Shown: piece after piece, positions 26,268 through 33,319 of the stretch | Layout of the letters: each line of letters opens with the position of its first letter | Position numbering within the stretch: the first letter of the stretch is position 1 | Source: Winogradskyella sp. | Lineage (GTDB): Bacteria > Bacteroidota > Bacteroidia > Flavobacteriales > Flavobacteriaceae | Assembly (NCBI GenBank): GCA_004211785.1 | Contig: SHBX01000023.1 | Location: forward strand, 1-48,174 | DNA length: 48,174 nucleotides | Reading direction: 5' to 3' | The notes under the pieces: model-generated | Seen by the model: only the letters and a program-made list of their open reading frames with translations | The model's database searches: none | Told to the model about the DNA's origin: nothing | Translations under genes and position numbers: made by a program

Positions 26268-26587
26268 AAAACTCATACTCTAGCACTAAACTATACATTT
26301 TAAGAAAATGAGTAACAACGTTATATTTTACACTTTTTAAGCGCTTTTACAACGTTAAATGGTGTAATGCTTTCCTTTTTTTAGATCACAAACTATTTTC
26401 TAACCACATTAATAACGCTATTTAGTATTCTAGCTGCAGTTGCTGCATTAGTGTGCTATAATTATGCCCTAGATTGATTTTACTTTACTATATGTTTCTT
26501 TTAGATTCTTTTTAATTAAGACTAAATATTATCTATTTTAGACATAATAGTATTATGCAATTTGGTTATAAAGTCACAAATGATTCA
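26268..26587. other. Gap with only a possible small membrane-protein remnant
   Basis: About 320 bases between the serine hydrolase and the NTF2-like pseudogene. On the plus strand 26367-26477 reads MLSFF, a stop, then a hydrophobic stretch (TLITLFSILAAVAALVCYNY) and a stop. It may be a broken small membrane protein or chance. Nothing else is recognisable. Confidence 0.3.
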
Positions 26588-27119
26588 TTAAATCACTCTA
26601 GTTTTAAAGCATCTCATTCTTTCTGAGTTGCGCGGTTTTTGATATTCCATTAAAGCATACCATTTGTTATCACGTTTTACGAGTAGTATTTCAAAAGGAA
26701 TAATAGATTTTTTACTAATATTATCAGTAAACGTGTTTACGAATATTCCGGTTTAATGAGCTGTAGTTTTGTTTCCTATTCTTTGTGAGAATCGAAAACC
26801 TATATTCATCGTGGTCTTCTTCTTTAGTATTTTTAAATACGTCATTCCAAAGTTCCAATGTAGTAGAAATTGGTAGTGAAGTCTTGTTTTTTCCAGAAGC
26901 AAATATGATTACGGCATCCTCATGAAAGTAGCTTTTAAAGCCTTCTAAATCTCCCTCCATTACTGCTTTATTTAATCTTTCCTAATATTGGTCAAGTTCG
27001 GCGATACGGGACAAATCCTTTTCTATCTAATTAAAGGTTGGGTCGTCTTTTGTAGTAGCCATTGTAATTTACACACTGACTATTAGTAGAATTGCTGAAA
27101 AGAATAAGCTTTTATTCAT
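26588..27119 (-). pseudogene. Decayed NTF2-like/DUF4440 protein gene
   Basis: From ATG 27117-27119 the minus strand encodes a signal peptide (MNKSLFFSAILLIVSV) and then, with interruptions, DDPTFN, IEKDLSRIAELDQY, and ERLNKAVMEGDLEGFKSYFHEDAVIIFASG, which is a DUF4440/SnoaL-like fold. Three stops (TAA, TAG, TAG) interrupt the first part, each readable as a changed Gln codon. Near 26785 a frameshift moves the homology to another frame (FSQRIGNKTTAH, a stop, TGIFVNTFTDNISKKS, IIPFEILLVKRDNKWYALM), ending at 26588. It lies directly downstream of the catalytically altered serine hydrolase. At least five lesions make function very unlikely. Confidence 0.8.
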
Positions 27120-27148
27120 GGCTTTTGAAGTTTTATTTGACTTAAGAA

Positions 27149-28855
27149 TTATGAATCCGCACTTTTTGAAACGTGAAAAGCTAAATTCGAAAATGTATTG
27201 TCTGTTCTTGAGAAACTGATAATTTTTCCTGTATTATCTCTTTGAAATTTTATATAGCCAAAGTGTTCTTCTCTAAACATGTCTTTTGAAAATGGGGTTA
27301 GCACTACCAATTCTTTGCCTTCAATTAATAATTGTAACTGGCCTTCTTTGGATTTAATTTGATATGTAACATCCAAATCTTTGTTATAGTAGTTTTTCTC
27401 AAACTCTTCAAGTTCATCATGGTCGTAAGCAAAGTTTTGGTAGCGTTCAAGAGGTATTGGGTCTTGGTTGTTGACGGTGAAAATCATTGTTTTATATGCC
27501 TGCTCAAAAGATAGCTTGATAAAAGGAGCTGTTTCAAAGGCTAATTCGTTGGAACTGGTAATTGTCAATGGAGAACCAGGTAGACTGGGCGCACGTTTAT
27601 AAAACAACTTGCCATCCAATAGTTCTACGGCTCTAAGATTACCGTTTACTGTATTATAAAAGTTTCCTGTGAATTGTTGTTTTTCCTCTTTATTCAGTTT
27701 AATATTTTTTGCTGTCAATGATTCAGTGTTAACTCTAGCCAATTGTTGTGCTTCAGCAATTTCATCTGCTAATACGAGAGGTGTCAATTGGTCAAGTAAA
27801 GCCCAGACATTTGTATCAGAATTATTACTCAAAATAATAAAAGCCAAATCTTGTTTTAAAAATTTGTAATAAAGCGACCGGAAACCTCCAGTAGCCCCAG
27901 CATGACGTATACTAGGTAAGCCTTCAATATCATAGTGGTTTTGATTATAAATACCACCAGCGTAATTGGTTTTTATACCAGAGTTTAAAGTACCTGGTGT
28001 AATAATTTTGGTAATTAAATCTTTTCCTCCAACAGCTCCAGTACTTAAATTGTTACTCCATTTTATTAAATCTTCCAAATTAGTGTATAGTCCTCCGTCT
28101 CCAATCACTGCAGAATTGAAAAAATGATTGAGGACAAATTGATTTTCTTTTTCTTCTTGATACGCTATTGCTCTGTTTTTAATAATCTTTTCTGGCGTAT
28201 CAACAAAGAACGTATTTGTCATGTTTAGTGGGTCAAATAGGTTTTTCTTAGCGTATTCAGGCATTTTTTCACCACTTGCTTTCTCTATGATATCACTCAA
28301 TAATGCATAGTTAGAATGACTGAAGTCTTGCCTTGTGCCAGGTTCGTAATTCAAATTTCGCTGATTCATGATTAGGTTACGTACATCTCCATTATCAAGT
28401 CTGTCTCCAGCGTATCTATTTTGACTAAAGAGAATGGCTAGATAGCTTCTTATACCACTGGTTTGATATACTAAGTTTTTAATAGTCAGTTTACCTTGGT
28501 CGTATTCAGGGAATTCAGGGAAAAATTTCTGTATGGGGTCATTAAGACTGAGTTTTTCTTCACTTTCTAGAAGAAAAATACAAGCTGCTGTAAATTGCTT
28601 GGCTACTGCAGAAACATCAAACATAGTATGTGAAGTGATAGGAATATCATATTCTAAATTTGAAAAACCATATCCTTTTTTGAACAGAGTTTCGCCTTCT
28701 TTTACAATAGCCAATGCACAACCTGGATTGCCTTGATAACTATCAAAAATGGAATCAATTTTCTTTATTAAATCCGAAGAAATTTTATCTTGCGCATTGA
28801 TCAAGTTTGATAACAATAGAAAATAAATAATAAGGTAAGAATAAGTAAATTTCAT
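27149..28855 (-). CDS. Beta-lactamase-fold serine hydrolase homologue lacking catalytic Ser and Tyr
   Basis: A 568-residue exported protein with a signal peptide ending near NAQ (residues 20-22) and a full-length serine hydrolase domain plus a C-terminal tail domain. The usual SxxK reads VSAVAKQFTA: Lys86 is present but the residue three before it is Ala83, with a Ser at 82. The usual YxN reads Phe178-Ser-His180 (DFSHSNYALL). His318-Ala-Gly320 remains. Two of three catalytic groups are therefore missing, so hydrolysis by the normal route is unlikely. It may be a pseudoenzyme or an early decaying gene. The reading frame itself is intact. Confidence 0.88.
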   Translation of the reverse strand: MKFTYSYLIIYFLLLSNLINAQDKISSDLIKKIDSIFDSYQGNPGCALAIVKEGETLFKKGYGFSNLEYDIPITSHTMFDVSAVAKQFTAACIFLLESEEKLSLNDPIQKFFPEFPEYDQGKLTIKNLVYQTSGIRSYLAILFSQNRYAGDRLDNGDVRNLIMNQRNLNYEPGTRQDFSHSNYALLSDIIEKASGEKMPEYAKKNLFDPLNMTNTFFVDTPEKIIKNRAIAYQEEKENQFVLNHFFNSAVIGDGGLYTNLEDLIKWSNNLSTGAVGGKDLITKIITPGTLNSGIKTNYAGGIYNQNHYDIEGLPSIRHAGATGGFRSLYYKFLKQDLAFIILSNNSDTNVWALLDQLTPLVLADEIAEAQQLARVNTESLTAKNIKLNKEEKQQFTGNFYNTVNGNLRAVELLDGKLFYKRAPSLPGSPLTITSSNELAFETAPFIKLSFEQAYKTMIFTVNNQDPIPLERYQNFAYDHDELEEFEKNYYNKDLDVTYQIKSKEGQLQLLIEGKELVVLTPFSKDMFREEHFGYIKFQRDNTGKIISFSRTDNTFSNLAFHVSKSADS

Positions 28856-29018
28856 AGTTTAAATTTTTATACTCTAATGTCAAGATTTATAAAATTAAAG
28901 TTGTGAAATATTACTTAAAAAGAGTTTGAATTTTGAAATGAATACAATATTATATTACTATTTAAAACCTATATTTAAGTTAGAATAACACTTATTTTTA
29001 AAAATTACATTCAAAAAT

Positions 29019-30035
29019 CTAAATAAAGCTAGAAGGAGTCTTTCCAGTAATTTTTTTGAAAGCATTATAAAAAGATGACTTAGATTTAAAACCACTTTCT
29101 TGACCAATGGCTTCTATAGTGTAGTTATTATTTGAGGTTAATAATACTTTGGCATATTCTACTCTAAATTCATTAACATAATTTGAGAAATTTTTGTTAT
29201 AAGATTTGTTAATTATTTTGGAAAGTTTATAAACTGGAATCCCTAGTCTATCAGCAACTACTGAGGATTTTAGGTTATTATTTTTGAATAACTCTTCCTC
29301 ATTCATAAGTTGTTCTAGTTTTGTGATTAATACCCCATCATTTTTAGCGTGTGATACTATTTGCAATTTAATTCTCTCTATTGAAAACAAATTACTCTTG
29401 TAAGTTGTAAAAATTAATAAAAAGATTAAAGAATATATTAGAAGCCCAATTGAGAAGGAGATATACGAATAAGAAGTAAACTTAGATGTTATATGAATAA
29501 GCCATAGCATTACATTACCAAAATAAATAAAGACTAGCCAGTTTTTAAAATCATTATTTTTTAACGTTTTAAAAATAAAAGTTCTTATAATACCACCTGA
29601 TTTTATTATGTATAACAACCATATTAAATAGGCAGCGTATATCAGGTAATTTTTCCATAACAAGAAAAAATCCATACTTGGCAAAACAATTCCTAGAATT
29701 ATTGCAACTACCAATATAGGTATACAATGATAAATCCAATTTCGATTTATATTTTTTTCAGGATGAAAAAGAGATTCAATATAGAAATATAAAAAAGGTC
29801 CAAAAAAAAAGCAAACAGTAATACCTAATTGAAAGTAAAATGAAGCAAAATCTTGATTTACATATATTAATATTGATTTACCTACTCTAATACTAAATAA
29901 TAGAAATAATGCACCTAAAAACTTATTTGAAATATGTTTATATTTTATAAAAAACAGCAAATAAAGTGATAAAAACACCCCGTTTATTAGCGCAAATGCA
30001 CTTAGAAATAATATAATAATTGTGCTTGTTTTCAT
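29019..30035 (-). CDS. Membrane-bound AraC-family regulator
   Basis: A 338-residue protein. Seven predicted membrane helices fill about residues 5-220, followed by a cytoplasmic AraC-type HTH: SSVVADRLGIPVYKLSKIIN, NFSNYVNEFRVEYAKVLL, IGQESGFKSKSSFYNAFKKI, GKTPSSFI. Such 7TM-AraC proteins are common in Bacteroidota and probably sense an envelope signal (inference). It sits upstream of, and in the same direction as, the altered serine hydrolase gene, about 160 nt away. Confidence 0.9.
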   Translation of the reverse strand: MKTSTIIILFLSAFALINGVFLSLYLLFFIKYKHISNKFLGALFLLFSIRVGKSILIYVNQDFASFYFQLGITVCFFFGPFLYFYIESLFHPEKNINRNWIYHCIPILVVAIILGIVLPSMDFFLLWKNYLIYAAYLIWLLYIIKSGGIIRTFIFKTLKNNDFKNWLVFIYFGNVMLWLIHITSKFTSYSYISFSIGLLIYSLIFLLIFTTYKSNLFSIERIKLQIVSHAKNDGVLITKLEQLMNEEELFKNNNLKSSVVADRLGIPVYKLSKIINKSYNKNFSNYVNEFRVEYAKVLLTSNNNYTIEAIGQESGFKSKSSFYNAFKKITGKTPSSFI

Positions 30036-30088
30036 TTATTTTTTTGTTATAATTTAAATATAAAAGAAATATAATTTATATAAACTGA

Positions 30089-30117
30089 ATAGCTGCAATT
30101 ATAATGTGAGCAGCTAT
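30089..30117. other. Hairpin upstream of the membrane AraC gene
   Basis: ATAGCTGC (30089-30096) and GCAGCTAT (30110-30117) form an 8-bp stem with a 13-base loop. It lies between the truncated secreted-protein fragment and the regulator, and could end transcription or bind a regulator. Confidence 0.35.
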
Positions 30118-30128
30118 ATGCGCAATTA

Positions 30129-30339
30129 TTACCATTTCCAACCTCTTTTTCCAGCGTTGAAAACCCAACCAACTCTAATAGGATTACCATTTTGAACATA
30201 TTGCATTAAATCTTTTATGTTCCCAGAAATAGCATTACCATTCTTATCGGATTCATGTATAATCTTGTAGGAGTTGTTTGATTGCAAAAAGCAATGACTT
30301 GTGAGTAGAATAACTCCAAAGATCAGCAGGGTTTTTCAT
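30129..30339 (-). pseudogene. Truncated, frameshifted copy of the secreted protein encoded at 32258-32806
   Basis: Minus-strand codons read KTLLIFGVILLTSHC (signal peptide), NNSYKIIHESDKNGNAISGN, IKDLMQYVQNGNPIRVGWVF, then diverge to NAGKRGWKW and a stop at 30129-30131. The intact paralogue has NNAYKVIYEADREGNAISGS and NGNPIRVGWVL, so homology is clear. The ATG at 30337-30339 is one base out of frame; the A-run after it (AAAAA) looks one base too long. About 110 C-terminal residues are absent. Confidence 0.78.
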
Positions 30340-30387
30340 ATTAATTGTGTTTTATTAGATATACTAATTTCAGAAACTCTGAATAAG

Positions 30388-31035
30388 TTATATTCTAATT
30401 ATTTTTTTTGTATTGATTTTGCCACCTGAACTTGTTAATATATAATACACATTACTTTTAAGATGAGATAAGTTAATTTCTGTAGTTCTTGCTGAAGGCT
30501 CAGTTACGATTACTTTTCTACCATAAGAATCGTATATAATAACACTGTCTAAAATATCTTTTGAAATAATTTTAAGTTTATCTGAAAAAGGATTAGGAAA
30601 TATTTCAATATTTTTTGACACTATATTATCTTCTACACTTAGTGTAGAATCATTAACTATAAATATTGCTAGAACACCAAAAATGCCTGCATTACATGTG
30701 TTGTCTGTGAAATAGTGAATTTCTAAATCTGTTGCTGTTGCTACAAACGATAATGGTGCAGCTCCAAATTGTACGACCGAATTATCACTAGGGTCTCTTA
30801 TAGTCATAAAAACTGTGTAGTTAGGAGGTTCCTGTGTGTTAGTAATAGTATAAGTATCTCCTACGGCAAGATTTGTAATAGTACTATAATTATTAGAAAA
30901 TAATATCAGAGCAAATGGTCCGCCAGAGTTGTCTGCAGTTATAGTAGATTCTTGAATAGTGGCCTGGCATTGGGCATGAAATTTAGTATTAAAAACCAAG
31001 AAAACTAAAAGGGATAAGAAGGTGATTTTTTTCAT
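30388..31035 (-). CDS. Secreted protein with T9SS type A sorting domain
   Basis: A 215-residue exported protein with a signal peptide (KKITFLSLLVFLVFNTKFHAQ). The middle (about 22-135) is a beta-rich region without a recognised family. The last about 75 residues (IEIFPNPFSDKLKI, VIIYDSYGRKV, INLSHLKSNVYYIL, KKIIRI) form a T9SS type A C-terminal sorting domain, so the protein should be attached to or released from the outer membrane. Function unknown. Confidence 0.85.
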   Translation of the reverse strand: MKKITFLSLLVFLVFNTKFHAQCQATIQESTITADNSGGPFALILFSNNYSTITNLAVGDTYTITNTQEPPNYTVFMTIRDPSDNSVVQFGAAPLSFVATATDLEIHYFTDNTCNAGIFGVLAIFIVNDSTLSVEDNIVSKNIEIFPNPFSDKLKIISKDILDSVIIYDSYGRKVIVTEPSARTTEINLSHLKSNVYYILTSSGGKINTKKIIRI

Positions 31036-31128
31036 AGTCAGTAAAATTTAACAGTATAATTATAAACTTACTGTACAGAGTTGAATTAGAAAGTTAAAAC
31101 TTCATCAAGATTGTCCTTTTTTATAAAT

Positions 31129-31293
31129 CTATACTTTTTCCAATGCCAATACATGTAGCTTTCTGTTTTTTAATTCCAATCCACCACCTTCAACAAACTT
31201 CATAAATTTTTCACTGTAATCTTTTGAAATTCCCCACCAAAAAGGCCTTTTGTTTTTTTGGGTGGAAATATAATAAGTTTCTCCCAACGAGTA
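31129..31293 (-). pseudogene. C-terminal remnant of an unidentified protein
   Basis: The minus strand has 54 open codons ending at 31129-31131 with protein-like composition: GETYYISTQKNKRPFWWGIS, KDYSEKFMKFVEGGGLELKN, HVLALEKV. Two stops lie just upstream in frame (31294-31299), while a neighbouring frame continues similar sequence (NNLRDDTRWEKL) toward 31341. The pattern is that of a frameshifted gene end. I do not recognise the family. Confidence 0.45.
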
Positions 31294-31341
31294 TCATCAC
31301 GTAAATTATTAAATTAGTATTCGTTGTCATACTGATTGTAA

Positions 31342-32142
31342 TTATTCCAATTGATTATGAAGAGAGAATATTTTTGCGCTTTTATTCTTTCTATTTATTG
31401 TACCCATCGTTCCGTAAAAATTATTTTTTAATTGTTCTTCGTAAACTATCCATTTTTGAAACCTACTATTGTCTCCCGTAAAATCGACTGTAGTAGATGC
31501 TTGATCGATGGTAAAAGGTTCTATACCTGTTGTCTTCCAAAACTGATAGCCCATAGGATAAAAATCGCTAGAAGCGTGCTTCGCAGGTTTTTTATTCAAA
31601 TGAGAGTTTCCACACCATACTAAAATTTTGGTTCCTTTTTTATGGCTCTTTAAAATTTTAGCTAAATTATTTGCTTGCTCTTTTTCTCTCCAATTAATAC
31701 TCTCTGGGGAGTTATTCAATTTAGATTTATCATCAGTATAAGCCTCATATGCTACTAATTCCCAATTCAAATCTAGAGCTAACTGCATCAAATTCCTCAT
31801 TTCTGGTTGATGCAAGTACCCAAAATTACTTGGAGCTTTTGGTACTTTTCGTGTAGAATTTGCTTCATCTGCAAATTCTTTTGTCAACGCTTCCATGGCA
31901 AGAATACGAACACCTTCAGCGTGTGCTTTTGGGAGTGCCAATTGTCCAATAATTCTGGTTCTTATATTCCTCTTTTGACCAAAATGAGCCTCATTCATCA
32001 TTACAATATTAGAACTACGAAATGCTTCACTCATAATCTCTTGAACTGTTATTAACTCAGAATTCTTCTGAGAAGAATTTTGTGAATTCACCATATAACT
32101 ACATATAAGAAATAAAGTTGTAACTATTATTTTATATTTCAT
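31342..32142 (-). CDS. Secreted erythromycin esterase/ChaN-like (Tiki superfamily) protein
   Basis: A 266-residue exported protein with a signal peptide ending near NSQ (residues 19-21). IVMMNEAHFGQKRN near 46-59, AMEALTKEF, NWREKEQANNLAKIL and ILVWCGNSHLNKK follow the order of the conserved Glu/His, Glu, Arg/Asn and Gly-x-x-His motifs of the EreA/ChaN/TraB superfamily. Homologues act as esterases or bind haem; which applies here is not known. The C-terminus may have been altered, since decayed coding sequence continues past its stop. Confidence 0.55.
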   Translation of the reverse strand: MKYKIIVTTLFLICSYMVNSQNSSQKNSELITVQEIMSEAFRSSNIVMMNEAHFGQKRNIRTRIIGQLALPKAHAEGVRILAMEALTKEFADEANSTRKVPKAPSNFGYLHQPEMRNLMQLALDLNWELVAYEAYTDDKSKLNNSPESINWREKEQANNLAKILKSHKKGTKILVWCGNSHLNKKPAKHASSDFYPMGYQFWKTTGIEPFTIDQASTTVDFTGDNSRFQKWIVYEEQLKNNFYGTMGTINRKNKSAKIFSLHNQLE

Positions 32143-32157
32143 AGTTTCTAGTTTCTT

Positions 32158-32250
32158 TTATATAATCGTGATAGATATATCCATTTTACCGTACGACACT
32201 ATTCCAACATAGAGAAATAGTATTATCATAATTTGTTCTGTTCTTTTCAT
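32158..32250 (-). other. Possible signal-peptide remnant or 30-aa ORF
   Basis: The minus strand from ATG 32248-32250 reads MKRTEQIMIILFLYVGIVSY, GKMDISITII and a stop. It looks like a signal peptide followed at once by a stop, 7 nt downstream of the 32258 gene. It may be what is left of another secreted protein, or a small membrane peptide. Confidence 0.3.
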
Positions 32251-32257
32251 GGATTTG

Positions 32258-32806
32258 TTATTTACTACTGGTTAGTACAGACCATTTGGTTTTAAATGTC
32301 ATAGTTTCTTGTTTTTTATATTCTTCTTTAATTTTCTCGTCAGAATAGCCCATATCTTTATACATTTTAGTCATTGTTTCACTTTCAGCAAACTTTTGAC
32401 GCATTACACCTGTAGTGCCAATAATGCCAACCCAGCTATTTGCCCTGTCATCGACTAAAAGTACTCCTGGAGGATTAGCAATCATTGGACCTTGTTGAAA
32501 AATGCCTTTTACTTGAGCGAAGACATGACCTTTTAAAACTGTTATAAAACCTGCATCCGCCCAGTGTTCCATCTCAATTATGCTACCCTTTTCTTCAGGG
32601 ATTTGACTTGGGAATCTTAAAACCCAACCCACTCTAATTGGGTTGCCATTTGTTGCATGCGCTATTAATTCTTCTAAACTTCCCGAGATAGCATTACCTT
32701 CTCTGTCTGCCTCATAAATAACTTTGTAAGCATTATTGTCTTGTCCAAAAGATATTATTCCAGTAAAAAGGAATACTATTAGCATAAGGTGTTTTGTTTT
32801 TTTCAT
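32258..32806 (-). CDS. Secreted protein of unknown function, parent of a truncated nearby copy
   Basis: A 182-residue exported protein with a signal peptide ending near FGQ (residues 20-22). The mature part starts NNAYKVIYEADREGNAISGS and has SLEELIAHATNGNPIRVGWV, then a beta-rich segment (IEMEHWADAGFITVLKGHVF, PPGVLLVDDRANSWVGIIGT) and a charged helical tail. I do not recognise the family. Part of its N-terminal half is repeated at 30129-30339 as a broken copy. It is the rightmost minus-strand gene of the island. Confidence 0.75.
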   Translation of the reverse strand: MKKTKHLMLIVFLFTGIISFGQDNNAYKVIYEADREGNAISGSLEELIAHATNGNPIRVGWVLRFPSQIPEEKGSIIEMEHWADAGFITVLKGHVFAQVKGIFQQGPMIANPPGVLLVDDRANSWVGIIGTTGVMRQKFAESETMTKMYKDMGYSDEKIKEEYKKQETMTFKTKWSVLTSSK

Positions 32807-33050
32807 GATGATTTGATTTATTGTTTGTTAGTGATTAAGATCAGCGATTTGCTGGACCTTTTGAAATTTTTTATTTACACTAGCTTGATTCTTTTTTGTA
32901 GCAAAGAAGTATTTTTTTCAAAAAATTAAATGACTATATTTCACTTACTGAAAGTAGTAATCGTAAGAAAATAAAACAGTTAACGATTCTTATTTAGTGT
33001 TAATTATTGTTAACTAAAAATATAGTTTATAATAGTATGATAAAGCAGGT
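32807..33050. other. AT-rich gap without recognisable genes
   Basis: This part of the 513-base gap before the cytochrome operon shows no coding sign, repeat or RNA that I can support. GTTAAC occurs twice near 32978-33013. Confidence 0.4.
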
Positions 33051-33171
33051 TAAGCTGTCGTAAGGTCTGAAGTACTCTTGAAAAAAGGAGTTCAATCCGA
33101 AATTCTTTACACATTATTGGAAGAACAAAAAACACTCGATTAATTGTCAAAAAGTTAAGCTGTCGAGGTCA
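33049..33171. repeat. Two tRNA-Arg 3'-end-like repeats, putative island attachment site
   Basis: GTTAAGCTGTCG occurs at 33049 and again at 33154. The second copy continues AGGTCA, so CTGTCGAGGTCA (33160-33171) equals the last 12 nt of tRNA-Arg (21523-21534), ending exactly at the discriminator base. The first copy has a two-base insertion (CTGTCG-TA-AGGTC). Between them lies a short open frame (33054-33143, SEVLLKKGVQSEILYTLLEE) that may be a gene remnant. I read this as the right attachment site of an element inserted in tRNA-Arg (inference). Confidence 0.6.
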
Positions 33172-33173
33172 TT

Positions 33174-33202
33174 AAAGCTCATCTAATGGTGAGCTTTTTT
33201 TA
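33174..33202 (+). terminator. Terminator, probably the original one of tRNA-Arg
   Basis: AAAGCTCA (33174-33181) and TGAGCTTT (33190-33197) with an eight-base loop are followed by TTTT. It starts 3 nt after the tRNA 3'-end copy, just where a tRNA terminator would be expected, and no gene otherwise reads into it. Confidence 0.75.
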
Positions 33203-33319
33203 ATTTTCATTATGTTTTTATAATGCATTTCAAAAGAGATTATTAACTTAGTAGCTGATAATCAAAAGTGGAGGTAAATACTATTTTAGGGTGTTTGCTT
33301 TTATAGGTTTGACTGTTTT

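Noticed and set aside
26588..27119. Recoding of TAA/TAG as Gln in the NTF2-like gene
   Set aside because: Intact neighbouring genes end at TAA and TAG in the normal way, and the gene also has a frameshift, so simple decay explains it.
33049..33171. A complete second tRNA or tRNA pseudogene
   Set aside because: Only the T-stem 3' strand and acceptor 3' strand are present; no anticodon arm or 5' half can be folded upstream.
21541..33171. Insertion sequence or transposase in the island
   Set aside because: I found no transposase motif, terminal inverted repeats or target duplications typical of an IS; the serine hydrolases and regulators are ordinary chromosomal types.
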